Below are positions 8,523-16,120 of a stretch of 64,000 nt of DNA, one piece after another. Location: contig JBEPVA010000001.1 of NCBI GenBank assembly GCA_041691295.1, positions 7,503 through 71,502 on the forward strand, read 5' to 3'. Source of the stretch: DATEHG01 sp041691295. Lineage in GTDB: Bacteria > Gemmatimonadota > Gemmatimonadetes > Gemmatimonadales > GWC2-71-9. Made by a program: the position numbers and the translations under genes. How positions within the stretch are numbered: the stretch's first letter is position 1; every line of letters begins with the position of its first letter. Under the pieces are notes generated by a model. That model searched no databases, was not told the origin of the DNA, and saw only the letters and a list, made by a program, of their open reading frames with translations.

Positions 8523-9116
8523 ATGAACGATCGATCCCAGCGGATCTTCAGACACGGCGGTGTTTGGTTCGACCGCCAATCCAACCGACATCAGGGCCAC
8601 GACTATACGAAGCCGGGCGCCTATTTCGTCACGATAACGGCAGAGAGTCGAAATCGGGTCTTCGGTGGGATGCTTGATGGCCGACTAGAGCTCAATGATA
8701 TCGGATGGCTGGTCCGTGAGGCCTGGAGCACGCTCCCCGTGCACTGCCCATGGGTAGGGATTGGAGACGCGGTGGTCATGCCAGACCACTTCCATGGCAT
8801 CGTCCATATCCTTGCATCTTCGCCTGTTAGGGAGGGCGATCACAAGGATCGCCCCTACCTTGCTGGCCGACCCAAGGGGACAGTTCCGAATTCGGTCGGG
8901 CGTGCGGTTCAGGCGTTCAAGTCCCTGACGACTCGGAGATACATCGAGAAGGTCCGGGCTGATCGATGGACGAGGTATGAGGGGAGACTGTGGCAGCGGG
9001 GATACCACGACCGGATCATCCGTGATAACGCCGAACTGGAGCGAGCACAGCAGTACATCAGGGACAACCCTCGTCGATGGATGTCCTGCAGGCCGAGGGT
9101 CCAAGGAGAACGGTAG
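8523..9116 (+). CDS. REP-associated tyrosine transposase (RAYT, Y1/IS200-like)
   Basis: The 197-residue protein carries the HUH motif in MPDHFHGIVHI and the family's C-terminal signature LWQRGYHDRIIRD...YIRDNPRRW. RAYTs nick and move short palindromic REP sequences as single strands. Two REP-like palindromes fit this. One (8834-8858) lies inside the coding region and encodes EGDHKDRPYL; the other, inverted, overlaps the stop codon (9113-9137). Start is the ATG in GTGAATGAACG. It stands alone on the plus strand between the toroid protein gene and selD. Confidence 0.9.
   Translation: MNDRSQRIFRHGGVWFDRQSNRHQGHDYTKPGAYFVTITAESRNRVFGGMLDGRLELNDIGWLVREAWSTLPVHCPWVGIGDAVVMPDHFHGIVHILASSPVREGDHKDRPYLAGRPKGTVPNSVGRAVQAFKSLTTRRYIEKVRADRWTRYEGRLWQRGYHDRIIRDNAELERAQQYIRDNPRRWMSCRPRVQGER
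8834..8858 (+). repeat. REP-like palindrome inside the RAYT gene
   Basis: Stem GGGCGATC/GATCGCCC with loop ACAAG is followed by CTAC. It is read in frame as part of the transposase and differs in only a few bases from the inverted copy at the stop codon. Confidence 0.8.
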
Positions 9117-9137
9117 GGGCGATGCTTGTCATCGCCC
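9113..9137 (-). repeat. Second REP-like palindrome, inverted, containing the RAYT stop codon
   Basis: On the plus strand it reads GTAG, then stem GGGCGATG/CATCGCCC with loop CTTGT. Its reverse complement matches the in-gene copy in stem, loop and the CTAC tail. The TAG at 9114-9116 ends the transposase. Confidence 0.8.
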
Positions 9138-9283
9138 GACCGCCTTCCCCCTCGGGCCGGTGAGTGGCCGAACGGCAAGGCAGCCGAACCTCCGCCTGGG
9201 GGGCCAAGGGCCGAACGACAGGCCGCGCGAAGAGGTAGGCAGGGGCCATTCCCCACGGGGCAATGATCGAGGATCTGTTTTCG

Positions 9284-9314
9284 CTTACGGCTTAAGGCTT
9301 ACGGCTTATGGCTT
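9284..9314 (+). repeat. Tandem repeat of the CTTACGG type reaching into the selD start
   Basis: Imperfect repeats of CTTACGGCTTAAGG and CTTACGGCTTATGG lie here. The ATG of the last unit is the selD start codon. The same motif precedes the CoA-transferase gene starting at 63128. Confidence 0.75.
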
Positions 9315-10363
9315 CACCAATCCCCTCCCCCATCAAACTCACCGCCTACAGCCACGGCGCGGGCTGCGCCTGCAAACTCGGCCAACTCGACCTGACCGAG
9401 ATCCTCCGCAGCCTGCCGGGGATCGAGGACCCGCGGGTGCTGGTGGACGCGGCCACCCGCGACGACGCCGCGGTCTACAAGCTGTCCGCCGAGCGGGCAT
9501 TGATCGCCACGGTGGATTTCTTCATGCCGGTGGTCGACGACGCCAGGACCTGGGGGATGATCACCGCGACCAACGCGCTAAGCGATGTCTACGCCATGGG
9601 GGGCACACCGCTCTTCGGCCTCAACCTGGTGGGCTGGCCGCGCGAGCTGTTGCCGTTCGACCTGCTGGGGCAGGTCATCGAAGGCGGCGCCGAGGTCGCA
9701 CGGCGGGCGGGCTGCCTGGTGCTGGGCGGCCACTCGGTGGATAGCCCCGAGCCGCAATTCGGCATGGTCGTCATCGGTGAGGCCCATCCGGACCGGATCT
9801 TCACTCTGGCCAACGGCAAGCCCGGCGACCGGCTGGTGCTCACCAAGCCGCTCGGCACCGGCATCCTCACTACCGCCCTCAAACGCGGCCGGATCGACGA
9901 GGCGGAGCTGGCGGAGGCGGTGGCATCCATGTGCACCCTCAACGACGGAGCGATGCGGGCCGCCCGAACTGCTGGCGTGCGCTGCGCGACCGACGTCACC
10001 GGTTTCGGACTGACCGGTCACCTGGGCAACATGGTCCGGGCCAGCGGGCTGGCAGCCGAAATCAGGATCTCGGCGCTGCCGCTGCTGCAGGGTGTCTGCC
10101 AGCTGGCGAGGGATGGGATGGTTCCCGGTGGCACCAGGCGAAACCTCGAAGCCGCAGCGGAGGTCAAGTGGGGAGCGGATGTGAGTGACGTGGACCGGGT
10201 CATCGTGGGCGACGCTCAGACTTCCGGCGGGCTGCTCATAGCCGTGGCGGAGGAAAAGCTGGCGACGTTGCTGGAGGAGCTCAGGAAGGAGAGGACGCTG
10301 GCGGCGGCAGTTATCGGGAGGCTCACCGCTGGAACGCCAGGCGAAATCCAGATTTCGAACTAA
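9308..10363 (+). CDS. selD: Selenide, water dikinase (selenophosphate synthetase)
   Basis: The 351-residue protein matches SelD along its length. It makes selenophosphate from selenide and ATP in the cytoplasm for selenocysteine or selenouridine synthesis. The glycine-rich N-terminal loop reads SHGAGCACK; Cys20 and Lys23 correspond to E. coli Cys17 and Lys20. The position-17 equivalent is Cys, so this is not itself a selenoprotein. The ATP-binding DDAAVYKL and DFFMPVVDD motifs and the C-terminal PurM-like domain (DVTGFGLTGHL) are present. The start ATG is made by the tandem repeat just upstream, and no better start exists. No other selenium gene is visible in the window. Confidence 0.95.
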   Translation: MASPIPSPIKLTAYSHGAGCACKLGQLDLTEILRSLPGIEDPRVLVDAATRDDAAVYKLSAERALIATVDFFMPVVDDARTWGMITATNALSDVYAMGGTPLFGLNLVGWPRELLPFDLLGQVIEGGAEVARRAGCLVLGGHSVDSPEPQFGMVVIGEAHPDRIFTLANGKPGDRLVLTKPLGTGILTTALKRGRIDEAELAEAVASMCTLNDGAMRAARTAGVRCATDVTGFGLTGHLGNMVRASGLAAEIRISALPLLQGVCQLARDGMVPGGTRRNLEAAAEVKWGADVSDVDRVIVGDAQTSGGLLIAVAEEKLATLLEELRKERTLAAAVIGRLTAGTPGEIQISN

Positions 10364-10435
10364 CAGCAAAGAGCGATCGGAGAGAGGATCCCGAGCTGCT
10401 AGGCTTTTCCCTCTCCCCTCGCCCTGCTCCTACAG

Positions 10436-10597
10436 TTACGCACTCCTGCTTTTCAACATCCGGCGAATCACTACCTGCGCGGCGGCAACCGCGGCCGCCA
10501 TCGCCGCAGCCTTCATAGCTTCCTTGCCTACCGCGGCCACCTTGCGGCGGGCGATCCGGCGTTTGGCCTTCTTGACTGCCTTCTTTACGGTACCCAT
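10436..10597 (-). CDS. Small basic alanine-rich protein (53 residues)
   Basis: The complement reads MGTVKKAVKKAKRRIARRKV and then an alanine/valine helix ending IRRMLKSRSA, preceded by CAGGAGAG seven bases from the ATG. The N-terminal half is strongly basic and the C-terminal half is a short apolar helix, so it could bind nucleic acid or sit on the membrane. It recalls the larger lysine-rich protein at 5278 in composition only. I do not recognise a family. The good ribosome binding site and consistent composition are the support for it being real. Confidence 0.55.
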   Translation of the reverse strand: MGTVKKAVKKAKRRIARRKVAAVGKEAMKAAAMAAAVAAAQVVIRRMLKSRSA

Positions 10598-10650
10598 GTG
10601 ATGCTCTCCTGATTGGGTGGTACCGGTAAGGTAGTCGAGCGCTGTGGGTC

Positions 10651-10756
10651 AGGAGTTGGAGTTTGGAATTGGGGATTCCCATTTCCCATTTCCCATTTCT
10701 CCGCTCTCCCCTCTCTGTTCTCTGTTCTCCTTTCGCCTTTCGCCTTTCGCCTTTCA
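10651..10756. repeat. Composite of short tandem repeats at the ornithine cyclodeaminase stop
   Basis: It contains GGAGTT units (10651-10665), CATTTCC units (about 10678-10698), TCTGTTC units (about 10712-10728) and CTTTCGC units (about 10729-10756). The last unit contains the TGA of the gene on the minus strand. The GGAGTT block resembles that at 23014. Confidence 0.8.
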
Positions 10757-11731
10757 GTCCAGTGACACTTCCCGGCCCACTCCCAACCGCTCTGCCTCCG
10801 CCACCACGAACCGGGCAGCCGCCACGTCTTCGATGCCGAGTCCGAGGGACTTGAAGAGCGTGATCTCATCGGGGCGGGTCCGGCCCGGATGTTTCCGGGT
10901 CAGCACCGCTCCCAATTCGGCGGAGATCTTGCCCGGCGCAATGCTGCGCTCGGCCATGGGAATGAGGAGATCACCCGCTTCGTTCAAGGCCGATTCCTTC
11001 GAATCGACGAACAGCGTGGCGGCGCGCACCAGGGCACTGTCGAGTTCCCGAGAGGTGGGTATGGAGGAACCGACGGCGTTGATGTGAGCCCCCGCGGCGA
11101 TCCAGGCTCCCTCGACCACCGGGTCACGTGCGGCGGTCGTCGTACAGATGATGGAGGCATCGCGCACGGCGTCACGCGCCGTGTCCATCACCTCGATGGT
11201 GATGCCCCGGCTGGCCGCTTCCGCCGCGAATCGTTCGGCCCGTTCGCGAGTCCGGTTCCAGACCCGGATCCGGCGCAATGATCTCACCGAGTTGATGGCC
11301 TGCAGGTGGGTCCGGGCCTCGAGTCCCGCGCCGATCAGGGCCAGATCGTCGGCATCCTCCCGGGCCAGCCAGTCGGTAGCCACACCCGAGACCGCCGCGG
11401 TCCGGATGGCGGTGACCGACCCGGCCTCAAGAACCGCGCTGAGCCTGCCGGAAGTTGGATCGACCAGGAGCACGGCGCCCTGATGACTGTCGAGTCCCCG
11501 TTGCGCGTTGCCGGGAAAGATGCTGACGATCTTCACGCCGAGCGACGTTGGGGTCCCGACGCAGGCGGGCATCGTGGCCATGAGACCGGAGCCATCGGGC
11601 AATCGCAGGATATTCCGCAGCGGCTGCTCGGCATTGCCCCGATCTCGCTCTTCGAGTGCTTCGGCCATCAGGCGGATGCAGTCGGTCATGGTGAGCAGTC
11701 GTTCGACGTCCGACCGATTCAACACCCGCAT
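10754..11731 (-). CDS. Ornithine cyclodeaminase / mu-crystallin family protein
   Basis: The 325-residue protein has the family's N-terminal substrate domain (MRVLNRSDVERLL, then MPACVGTPTSLGVKIVSIFPGN). A Rossmann domain with LIGAGLEARTHLQAI follows near residue 137, then IRVWNRTRERAERFA. Relatives convert ornithine to proline, reduce cyclic imines, or oxidise alanine and similar amino acids with NAD(H). Which reaction applies here is not decidable. The start is the first ATG and the stop lies at the edge of a CTTTCGC tandem repeat. It is divergent from the small gene at 11807. Confidence 0.9.
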   Translation of the reverse strand: MRVLNRSDVERLLTMTDCIRLMAEALEERDRGNAEQPLRNILRLPDGSGLMATMPACVGTPTSLGVKIVSIFPGNAQRGLDSHQGAVLLVDPTSGRLSAVLEAGSVTAIRTAAVSGVATDWLAREDADDLALIGAGLEARTHLQAINSVRSLRRIRVWNRTRERAERFAAEAASRGITIEVMDTARDAVRDASIICTTTAARDPVVEGAWIAAGAHINAVGSSIPTSRELDSALVRAATLFVDSKESALNEAGDLLIPMAERSIAPGKISAELGAVLTRKHPGRTRPDEITLFKSLGLGIEDVAAARFVVAEAERLGVGREVSLD

Positions 11732-11806
11732 GTCAGCCCTCCCTCGAATGGTGGAGATGGTGGTACTCTTCGGCCAGATTCCAGAACTTCACAAGGCAAC
11801 GTCCCG

Positions 11807-12034
11807 ATGGCATTCCGCTGGACCCCCGAACGGCTGGATCAGCTGGAACGCGCCGCACTAGACGGCCGCCGCGTGGCGCTGATGCGGCGAGGCACGGAAT
11901 ACATCGTACAGGCTTGCCGAGTCGAAAGCGATGGCCGGGGCGACGTGCTGATCGGCCGGCTCCCGATGACCAACGAAGAGATGCGGTTTGCGCTCAACGA
12001 CCTGGATTTCTTTCAGGTCGTGGGCGAGCGATAA
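11807..12034 (+). CDS. Conserved hypothetical small protein (75 residues)
   Basis: It starts at ATGGCATTCCGCTGG and reads MAFRWTPERLDQLERAALDG, with a second half GRLPMTNEEMRFALNDLDFFQVV. It looks like a compact, soluble alpha/beta protein with no signal or membrane span. The family is not recognised. It is 46 bases upstream of the universal stress gene and may be co-transcribed with it. Confidence 0.6.
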   Translation: MAFRWTPERLDQLERAALDGRRVALMRRGTEYIVQACRVESDGRGDVLIGRLPMTNEEMRFALNDLDFFQVVGER

Positions 12035-12080
12035 CCTCCAGGCGCTTGACCTTTCCCATTCCGGGCCCCACCCTCCAGCC

Positions 12081-12956
12081 ATGTTCACCCGCCTCCTGGT
12101 CGGCCTCGACGGATCTCCGCAGTCCCGGACGGCACTGGCCCAGGCCATCAGCGTCGGCCAGCGATTCCGCTCCGCCCTGGTCCTGATCCACATCCTGCGC
12201 CCCGAGACGGTTGACCCGGTGGTCCTCCGCTCACTCGGCGGGCCGTGGCATGAGGGCCGGTCAGATCCGAAGGAGCCGGTCCCGGAAGCGCTGGCCGGAC
12301 CTGGTGCCCGGATTCTCGATGAGGCGGCGGCGCTGGTGGTGGCCGCCAACCTGCCGGTGGAGCGGGTGATCCGCAGTGGTGCAGTGGTGGACGAACTCAA
12401 TACGATGGCCGCCAGCGCCGATGCCGTCTTCATCGGACGGGTGGGCCGGGCCGGCGGCGAAGATCCGCTCGGACCGGATTCTCGCGACTTGATCCGGCGG
12501 GCGCTGACCCCGGTCGTGGTCTGCGGGCTCAACGTCAGTGCCATGAACCGCTGCGCCGTGGCCTATGACGGTGAAGGCCCGAGCATCAAGGCGTTGCAGC
12601 TGGCCGCCCGGTTTGCCCAGGTGGCGGGCGCCCGCCTCGATGTCATTCACGCCGCGATCGACACTCCCCAGGGCCGCGAGATACTGGCCCGCGCCGAAAT
12701 GGCGCTGTCGGAATTCCCGCTGGACTTCGAGACTCACCTGGAGGGTCCGGACATCGACCGGACCATCCCGGCCGCGCTGGCGCGACTGGGGTCCGATGCG
12801 CTGTTTGCCGGGGCCCAGCGCCAGGCCGGCAAGGTGCTGGTGCCTTCGCACATCGAAGCTATCTTGCGCGCCACCGATATTCCGGTCGTCGTCCACCACG
12901 TGCCACAGGAAACCAGTGCCCGCCTCTCCGGTGCCCATCGCCGTCCTTCATCTTGA
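12081..12956 (+). CDS. Tandem-domain universal stress protein
   Basis: The 291-residue protein starts at ATG 12081 (MFTRLLVGLDGSPQSRTAL) and has two UspA folds, of about residues 1-150 and 155-280. The first shows the typical strand-1 Asp (VGLDGS) and the closing LTPVVVCG; the second begins CAVAYDGEGPSIKAL and ends IPVVVHH. The ATP-binding G-2x-G-9x-G(S/T) pattern is not clean in either half. Role: general stress or nucleotide-binding protein in the cytoplasm. Its last 41 bases overlap the start of the RNase H gene in another frame. Confidence 0.85.
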   Translation: MFTRLLVGLDGSPQSRTALAQAISVGQRFRSALVLIHILRPETVDPVVLRSLGGPWHEGRSDPKEPVPEALAGPGARILDEAAALVVAANLPVERVIRSGAVVDELNTMAASADAVFIGRVGRAGGEDPLGPDSRDLIRRALTPVVVCGLNVSAMNRCAVAYDGEGPSIKALQLAARFAQVAGARLDVIHAAIDTPQGREILARAEMALSEFPLDFETHLEGPDIDRTIPAALARLGSDALFAGAQRQAGKVLVPSHIEAILRATDIPVVVHHVPQETSARLSGAHRRPSS

Positions 12957-13548
12957 TGAAAGCTGCCTCGGCAATGGCCAAGCCCGCCCCTCGCCCGGCG
13001 GCGCCGGCGGCCTGATCGAGATTCGCACGGTCGGCGCCATTCAGCGCCGCGATTTCTTCCTGCACGCTCCCGACACCACCAACAATCGCATGGCCCTGGC
13101 CGGCGCCATCGCCGCGCTGCAGCTGCTCGGCGCCAACAAGCAGCGCTGCAACATGCTGGTGGTGTCCGATTCGGAGTACCTGATCAAGGGGATGCGCGAG
13201 TGGGTGCAGGGCTGGATGAGACGGGGATGGAAACGGAAAGGCGGGGAGATCGAGAATCTGCAGCTGTGGCAGACCCTGGTGGGGTCGGCGGGCAAGCACG
13301 ACGTGCAGTGGACCTGGGTGCGCGGCCATGTCGGTCATGCCAAGAACGAATACGCCAACGACCTTGCGGTCGGTGCGGCCACCCAGCAGGAAACGTCAGC
13401 GGGCATCGTCGAGTCGGAGTTTCCAGCCTGGCTGGCCGCCAAGCGCGCCAAGGGGCAATACGGCAGTTACGATGAGGACGGGGCGTTCACCGCGTTTGAG
13501 CAGCGGCTGGCCGCCGGAGAGGCAATCCCGGGAGCCGAGGGGAAGTAG
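12916..13548 (+). CDS. RNase HI family protein with an altered catalytic residue
   Basis: The 210-residue protein starts at GTG 12916, or in frame at GTG 12931. It aligns with E. coli RNase HI from HLDESCLGN (catalytic Asp10) to HVGHAKNEYANDLA (His124 loop and Asp134), and VVSDSEYLIKGM supplies Asp70. The metal-binding Glu48 position, NNRMEL in E. coli, reads NNRMAL here, so the third carboxylate is missing. The usual Gly after Asp10 is Glu. A C-terminal extension of about 50 residues ends in an EEA-type tail. It should bind RNA/DNA hybrids; whether it cleaves them is uncertain. The start is nested in the stress-protein gene. Confidence 0.85.
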   Translation: MPASPVPIAVLHLDESCLGNGQARPSPGGAGGLIEIRTVGAIQRRDFFLHAPDTTNNRMALAGAIAALQLLGANKQRCNMLVVSDSEYLIKGMREWVQGWMRRGWKRKGGEIENLQLWQTLVGSAGKHDVQWTWVRGHVGHAKNEYANDLAVGAATQQETSAGIVESEFPAWLAAKRAKGQYGSYDEDGAFTAFEQRLAAGEAIPGAEGK

Positions 13549-13589
13549 CTAGAAGCCCTCAGCCTTAAGCCGAGGCGGACTGAGCAGGA

Positions 13590-14108
13590 TCAGAGCGCGA
13601 TAGCCGCCCGCTCTGCCGCACTGCTGTCGGGCCGGTCAACCGGGCGCGACTTGGATATCACGCTGATGGCCCCATTGTTTTCCAGCACCGCCACATGCAC
13701 CTCGTCGATGCAGGTGCAGCCGCCCTGGCGCAGGGCCGCCTGGATTTCATGATGACTCAGGTTGGCGTTGGTCACCACTTCCTGGATCAGCTTGCCGTTG
13801 TGAATCAGCACCTGCGGCCGCCCCTCGATCAGCGATTCCAGCTTCTTGCTGCGGAACGTCGCGTAGCCCACCGCGAAGTTGAGCGCCACCAGCGTCGCCG
13901 CCACCAGCAGCCCGCCGATCAGTGAATTATCCCCGCCATTCATCGAGTTCTGGACCGCGTTGGACAGGACCAGCAGCAGCACCAGGTCGAACGGCGCCAA
14001 CTGGCCGACCTGCCGCTTGCCGGTGATCCGGAGCAGGACGAGCAGGAAGACGTAAACCACCAGTGCCCGGACGATCAGTTCCCACCAGGGGACGGCTAGC
14101 GAAAACAT
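13590..14108 (-). CDS. DUF421 (YetF/YcaP-like) membrane protein
   Basis: The 172-residue protein has three N-terminal membrane spans (ELIVRALVVYVFLLVLL; PFDLVLLLVLSNAV; LIGGLLVAATLVALNFAVGY). A cytoplasmic domain follows with the family motif LIEGRPQVLIHNGKL and the conserved NLSHHEIQAALRQGG. A GGGAG ribosome site precedes the ATG. DUF421 proteins in Bacillus take part in spore germination and assemble as dimers; elsewhere the role is unknown. It is a single gene. Confidence 0.9.
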   Translation of the reverse strand: MFSLAVPWWELIVRALVVYVFLLVLLRITGKRQVGQLAPFDLVLLLVLSNAVQNSMNGGDNSLIGGLLVAATLVALNFAVGYATFRSKKLESLIEGRPQVLIHNGKLIQEVVTNANLSHHEIQAALRQGGCTCIDEVHVAVLENNGAISVISKSRPVDRPDSSAAERAAIAL

Positions 14109-14131
14109 GCCTGGAACTCCCGGTTAAGGGC

Positions 14132-14165
14132 GGGAAAAGCGAAAAGAGAAAAGCGAAAGGGAGAG
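14132..14165. repeat. Purine tract AAAAGCGAAAAG, left bracket of the four-helix-bundle gene
   Basis: Repeats of GAAAAGCGAAAAGAG run here. The tract at 14611-14647 on the other side of the gene is the pyrimidine complement of the same motif, so the two form an inverted pair. Confidence 0.75.
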
Positions 14166-14250
14166 ACTCTGAGATCTATCGCGTCATTCCGACCAGCTCT
14201 CGCGTAATTGCGGTTACCCGAACGAGGTTGTCCGGTCGCATACTGTCCAC

Positions 14251-14607
14251 ATGAAGGACCACCGATCACTCAAGGCCTGGCAGGAAGCCCACCTCGTCGT
14301 AGTGGGCATTCTCAGGATCGCACGAGAATCATGGAGACCATGGGCGAGCGCAGTGTTCAGCCAGGTCCAGCGCGCCTCGTTGTCGGTGCAACTCAACATT
14401 GCCGAAGGCTGGACCTTTGGTGAATCGCCGACATCCACGCGCCACCTGAGTGTTGCCTATGGTTCAGTGGTCGAGACCCTTGACCTGCTGGATCTGATGA
14501 TCGAGGCGCAGATTGCTCCGGAGGCCGAGCTTGCAACGCTGAAGAGCAATGCAGCACAATCTCAGCGCCCGCTACTCGGACTTCTCAAGCGGCGTCGACC
14601 GCTATGA
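14251..14607 (+). CDS. Four-helix-bundle protein (TIGR02436 / 23S rRNA intervening-sequence protein family)
   Basis: The 118-residue protein begins MKDHRSLKAWQEAHLVVVGI and has the hallmark QVQRASLSVQLNIAEGW plus the later helix of VAYGSVVETLDLLDLM. The family forms pentameric helix bundles related to the Avd protein of diversity-generating retroelements. It is often encoded in rRNA intervening sequences or as a lone mobile-looking gene. Its cellular function is unknown. It is bracketed by an inverted pair of CTTTTCGC-type tracts. A second member is at 51511. Confidence 0.9.
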   Translation: MKDHRSLKAWQEAHLVVVGILRIARESWRPWASAVFSQVQRASLSVQLNIAEGWTFGESPTSTRHLSVAYGSVVETLDLLDLMIEAQIAPEAELATLKSNAAQSQRPLLGLLKRRRPL

Positions 14608-14610
14608 GGT

Positions 14611-14647
14611 GCTTTTCCTTTTCGCATTTCTCTTTTCACTTTTCGCG
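14611..14647. repeat. Pyrimidine tract TTTTCGC, right bracket of the four-helix-bundle gene
   Basis: The units GCTTTTCC, TTTTCGCA, TCTTTTCA and TTTTCGC lie between the two converging stop codons (TGA at 14605-14607; TGA of the peptidase at 14651-14653). It is inverted with respect to 14132-14165. Confidence 0.75.
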
Positions 14648-14650
14648 CTG

Positions 14651-16120
14651 TCAAGGCTTCAGGCTTTTCCCCGCCCTCATCCGGGCCTCGATATCGCTGA
14701 TTTCCCGCGGCGCCTGTGACACCCGCTCCACTCCCGTTGGCGTCACGAAGTAATCGTCCTCGATCCGCACCCCGGTGTTCTTGTAGCGGGCCACTGCCAC
14801 CCCGATCTTGGCGATCATCTGCCGGTTCTTCGGCGTATCCGGCAGCCCTTCGAGGGCCGAGGCGCGGACGTAGAGACCGGGTTCGATGGTAAAGGCATCG
14901 CCGAGCTGGAAGGTGCGGGCCTCGAGGTCGCTGAACTGGGCCGGGTCGTGCACGTCGAGACCGAGCCCGTGACTGTAGCCGTGATATGAATACAGGTACC
15001 ACTGGGGGCAGGCCTCACCTTCCTTGCGGTACGGCGGCCGGGTCGGACACAGTCCTTCCGGCGCGTCGAAGGTGGCATCGGCGCTCTCGATCAGCCCCAG
15101 CTTCACCAGCCCGCGCACGATCACCATCCGGGCCGAATCGTAGGCTGCACTGCTCGTCGTACCCGGTTTGATCATCCGTTCCTCGGCCTTCTGGGCATCG
15201 AGTACGACCTGGTAGACCGCCCGCTGGTCGGCACTGAAGACCCCGTTGACCGGAATAGTGCGGGTGATGTCAGCCGCATATCCGTCGTAGCTGCTGGCCA
15301 CGTCCATCAGGACCACTTCACCGTTCTGCATGATCCGTCGCCCGGCGTCGTAGTGCAGCGAGGTCGAGTTGGGACCCGACCCCACGATCGAGGAATAGGC
15401 CGGTCGGTCTCCGCCCAGGCGGCGAAAGGCGTATTCCGCCGAGGCCTGCACCTCGTACTCCGCCTTGCCAGCCCCGATCATCCGCAGCGCGGCCACGTGG
15501 CCCGAATCGCTGATCTCGATGGCCTTCCGGAGCAGGGCCAGTTCGGCCGGACTGCGCTTGGCCCGCAACCGGTCGACCAGCGGCGTGCCGCGACGGACAT
15601 CCAGGTTCGGGTGCGCCGCCTTGAGCCCGTTGACGATCAGCGAGCCGTAGGAGGCGGTGTCCCGGCGGGCAAACTCGTTGGCCACCGCATCGCTGATCAC
15701 GTACAGGGGCAGCCCGCTGCCCGCCAGCGAATCGAGCAGCGGGGCCAGCCCGGCGCTGTACCGAACGTCCAGACCGGTCTCCTGTGCCAGCGCCACCGGA
15801 TCGGTAGTCCTGCCACTGTACAGCGCCCCGCGCAGGTCGGTTGGCGGCACAAACAGCACCGCTTGCGAACTGCCGCCACGCTTGACCATGACCAGTGCGG
15901 CATCGGGATCGAGGTAGCCGGTCAGGTATCGGAATCCGGCGAGCTGCACAAAGGCGGGATAGTGAGCCAGCGGCTCCCGGGCCCCGGCGGAGAAGACGAT
16001 GCCGCTGTCGACCTGCGCCAGCACCGCAGTGCGACGGGCGGCATAATCGGCCTGCGGAATCTGGGCCTGAAGAGCGGTAGCGGCCACCGCCGCCGCGCCG
16101 GCCAGGAGAGCGAGTCTCAT
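14651..16120 (-). CDS. Exported M24 family aminopeptidase P (Xaa-Pro aminopeptidase)
   Basis: The 489-residue protein starts at ATG 16120, opening the signal MRLALLAGAAAVAATALQAQ. It has an N-terminal creatinase-like domain and a C-terminal pita-bread domain. The dinuclear metal ligands appear in order: Asp and Asp in LMDVASSYDGYAADITRT, His in SHGLGLDVHDP, Glu in FTIEPGLYV and Glu in VRIEDDYFVT. It should remove N-terminal residues before proline, here outside the cytoplasm. The start overlaps the stop of the upstream barrel protein (ATGA), so the two are coupled. Confidence 0.92.
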   Translation of the reverse strand: MRLALLAGAAAVAATALQAQIPQADYAARRTAVLAQVDSGIVFSAGAREPLAHYPAFVQLAGFRYLTGYLDPDAALVMVKRGGSSQAVLFVPPTDLRGALYSGRTTDPVALAQETGLDVRYSAGLAPLLDSLAGSGLPLYVISDAVANEFARRDTASYGSLIVNGLKAAHPNLDVRRGTPLVDRLRAKRSPAELALLRKAIEISDSGHVAALRMIGAGKAEYEVQASAEYAFRRLGGDRPAYSSIVGSGPNSTSLHYDAGRRIMQNGEVVLMDVASSYDGYAADITRTIPVNGVFSADQRAVYQVVLDAQKAEERMIKPGTTSSAAYDSARMVIVRGLVKLGLIESADATFDAPEGLCPTRPPYRKEGEACPQWYLYSYHGYSHGLGLDVHDPAQFSDLEARTFQLGDAFTIEPGLYVRASALEGLPDTPKNRQMIAKIGVAVARYKNTGVRIEDDYFVTPTGVERVSQAPREISDIEARMRAGKSLKP

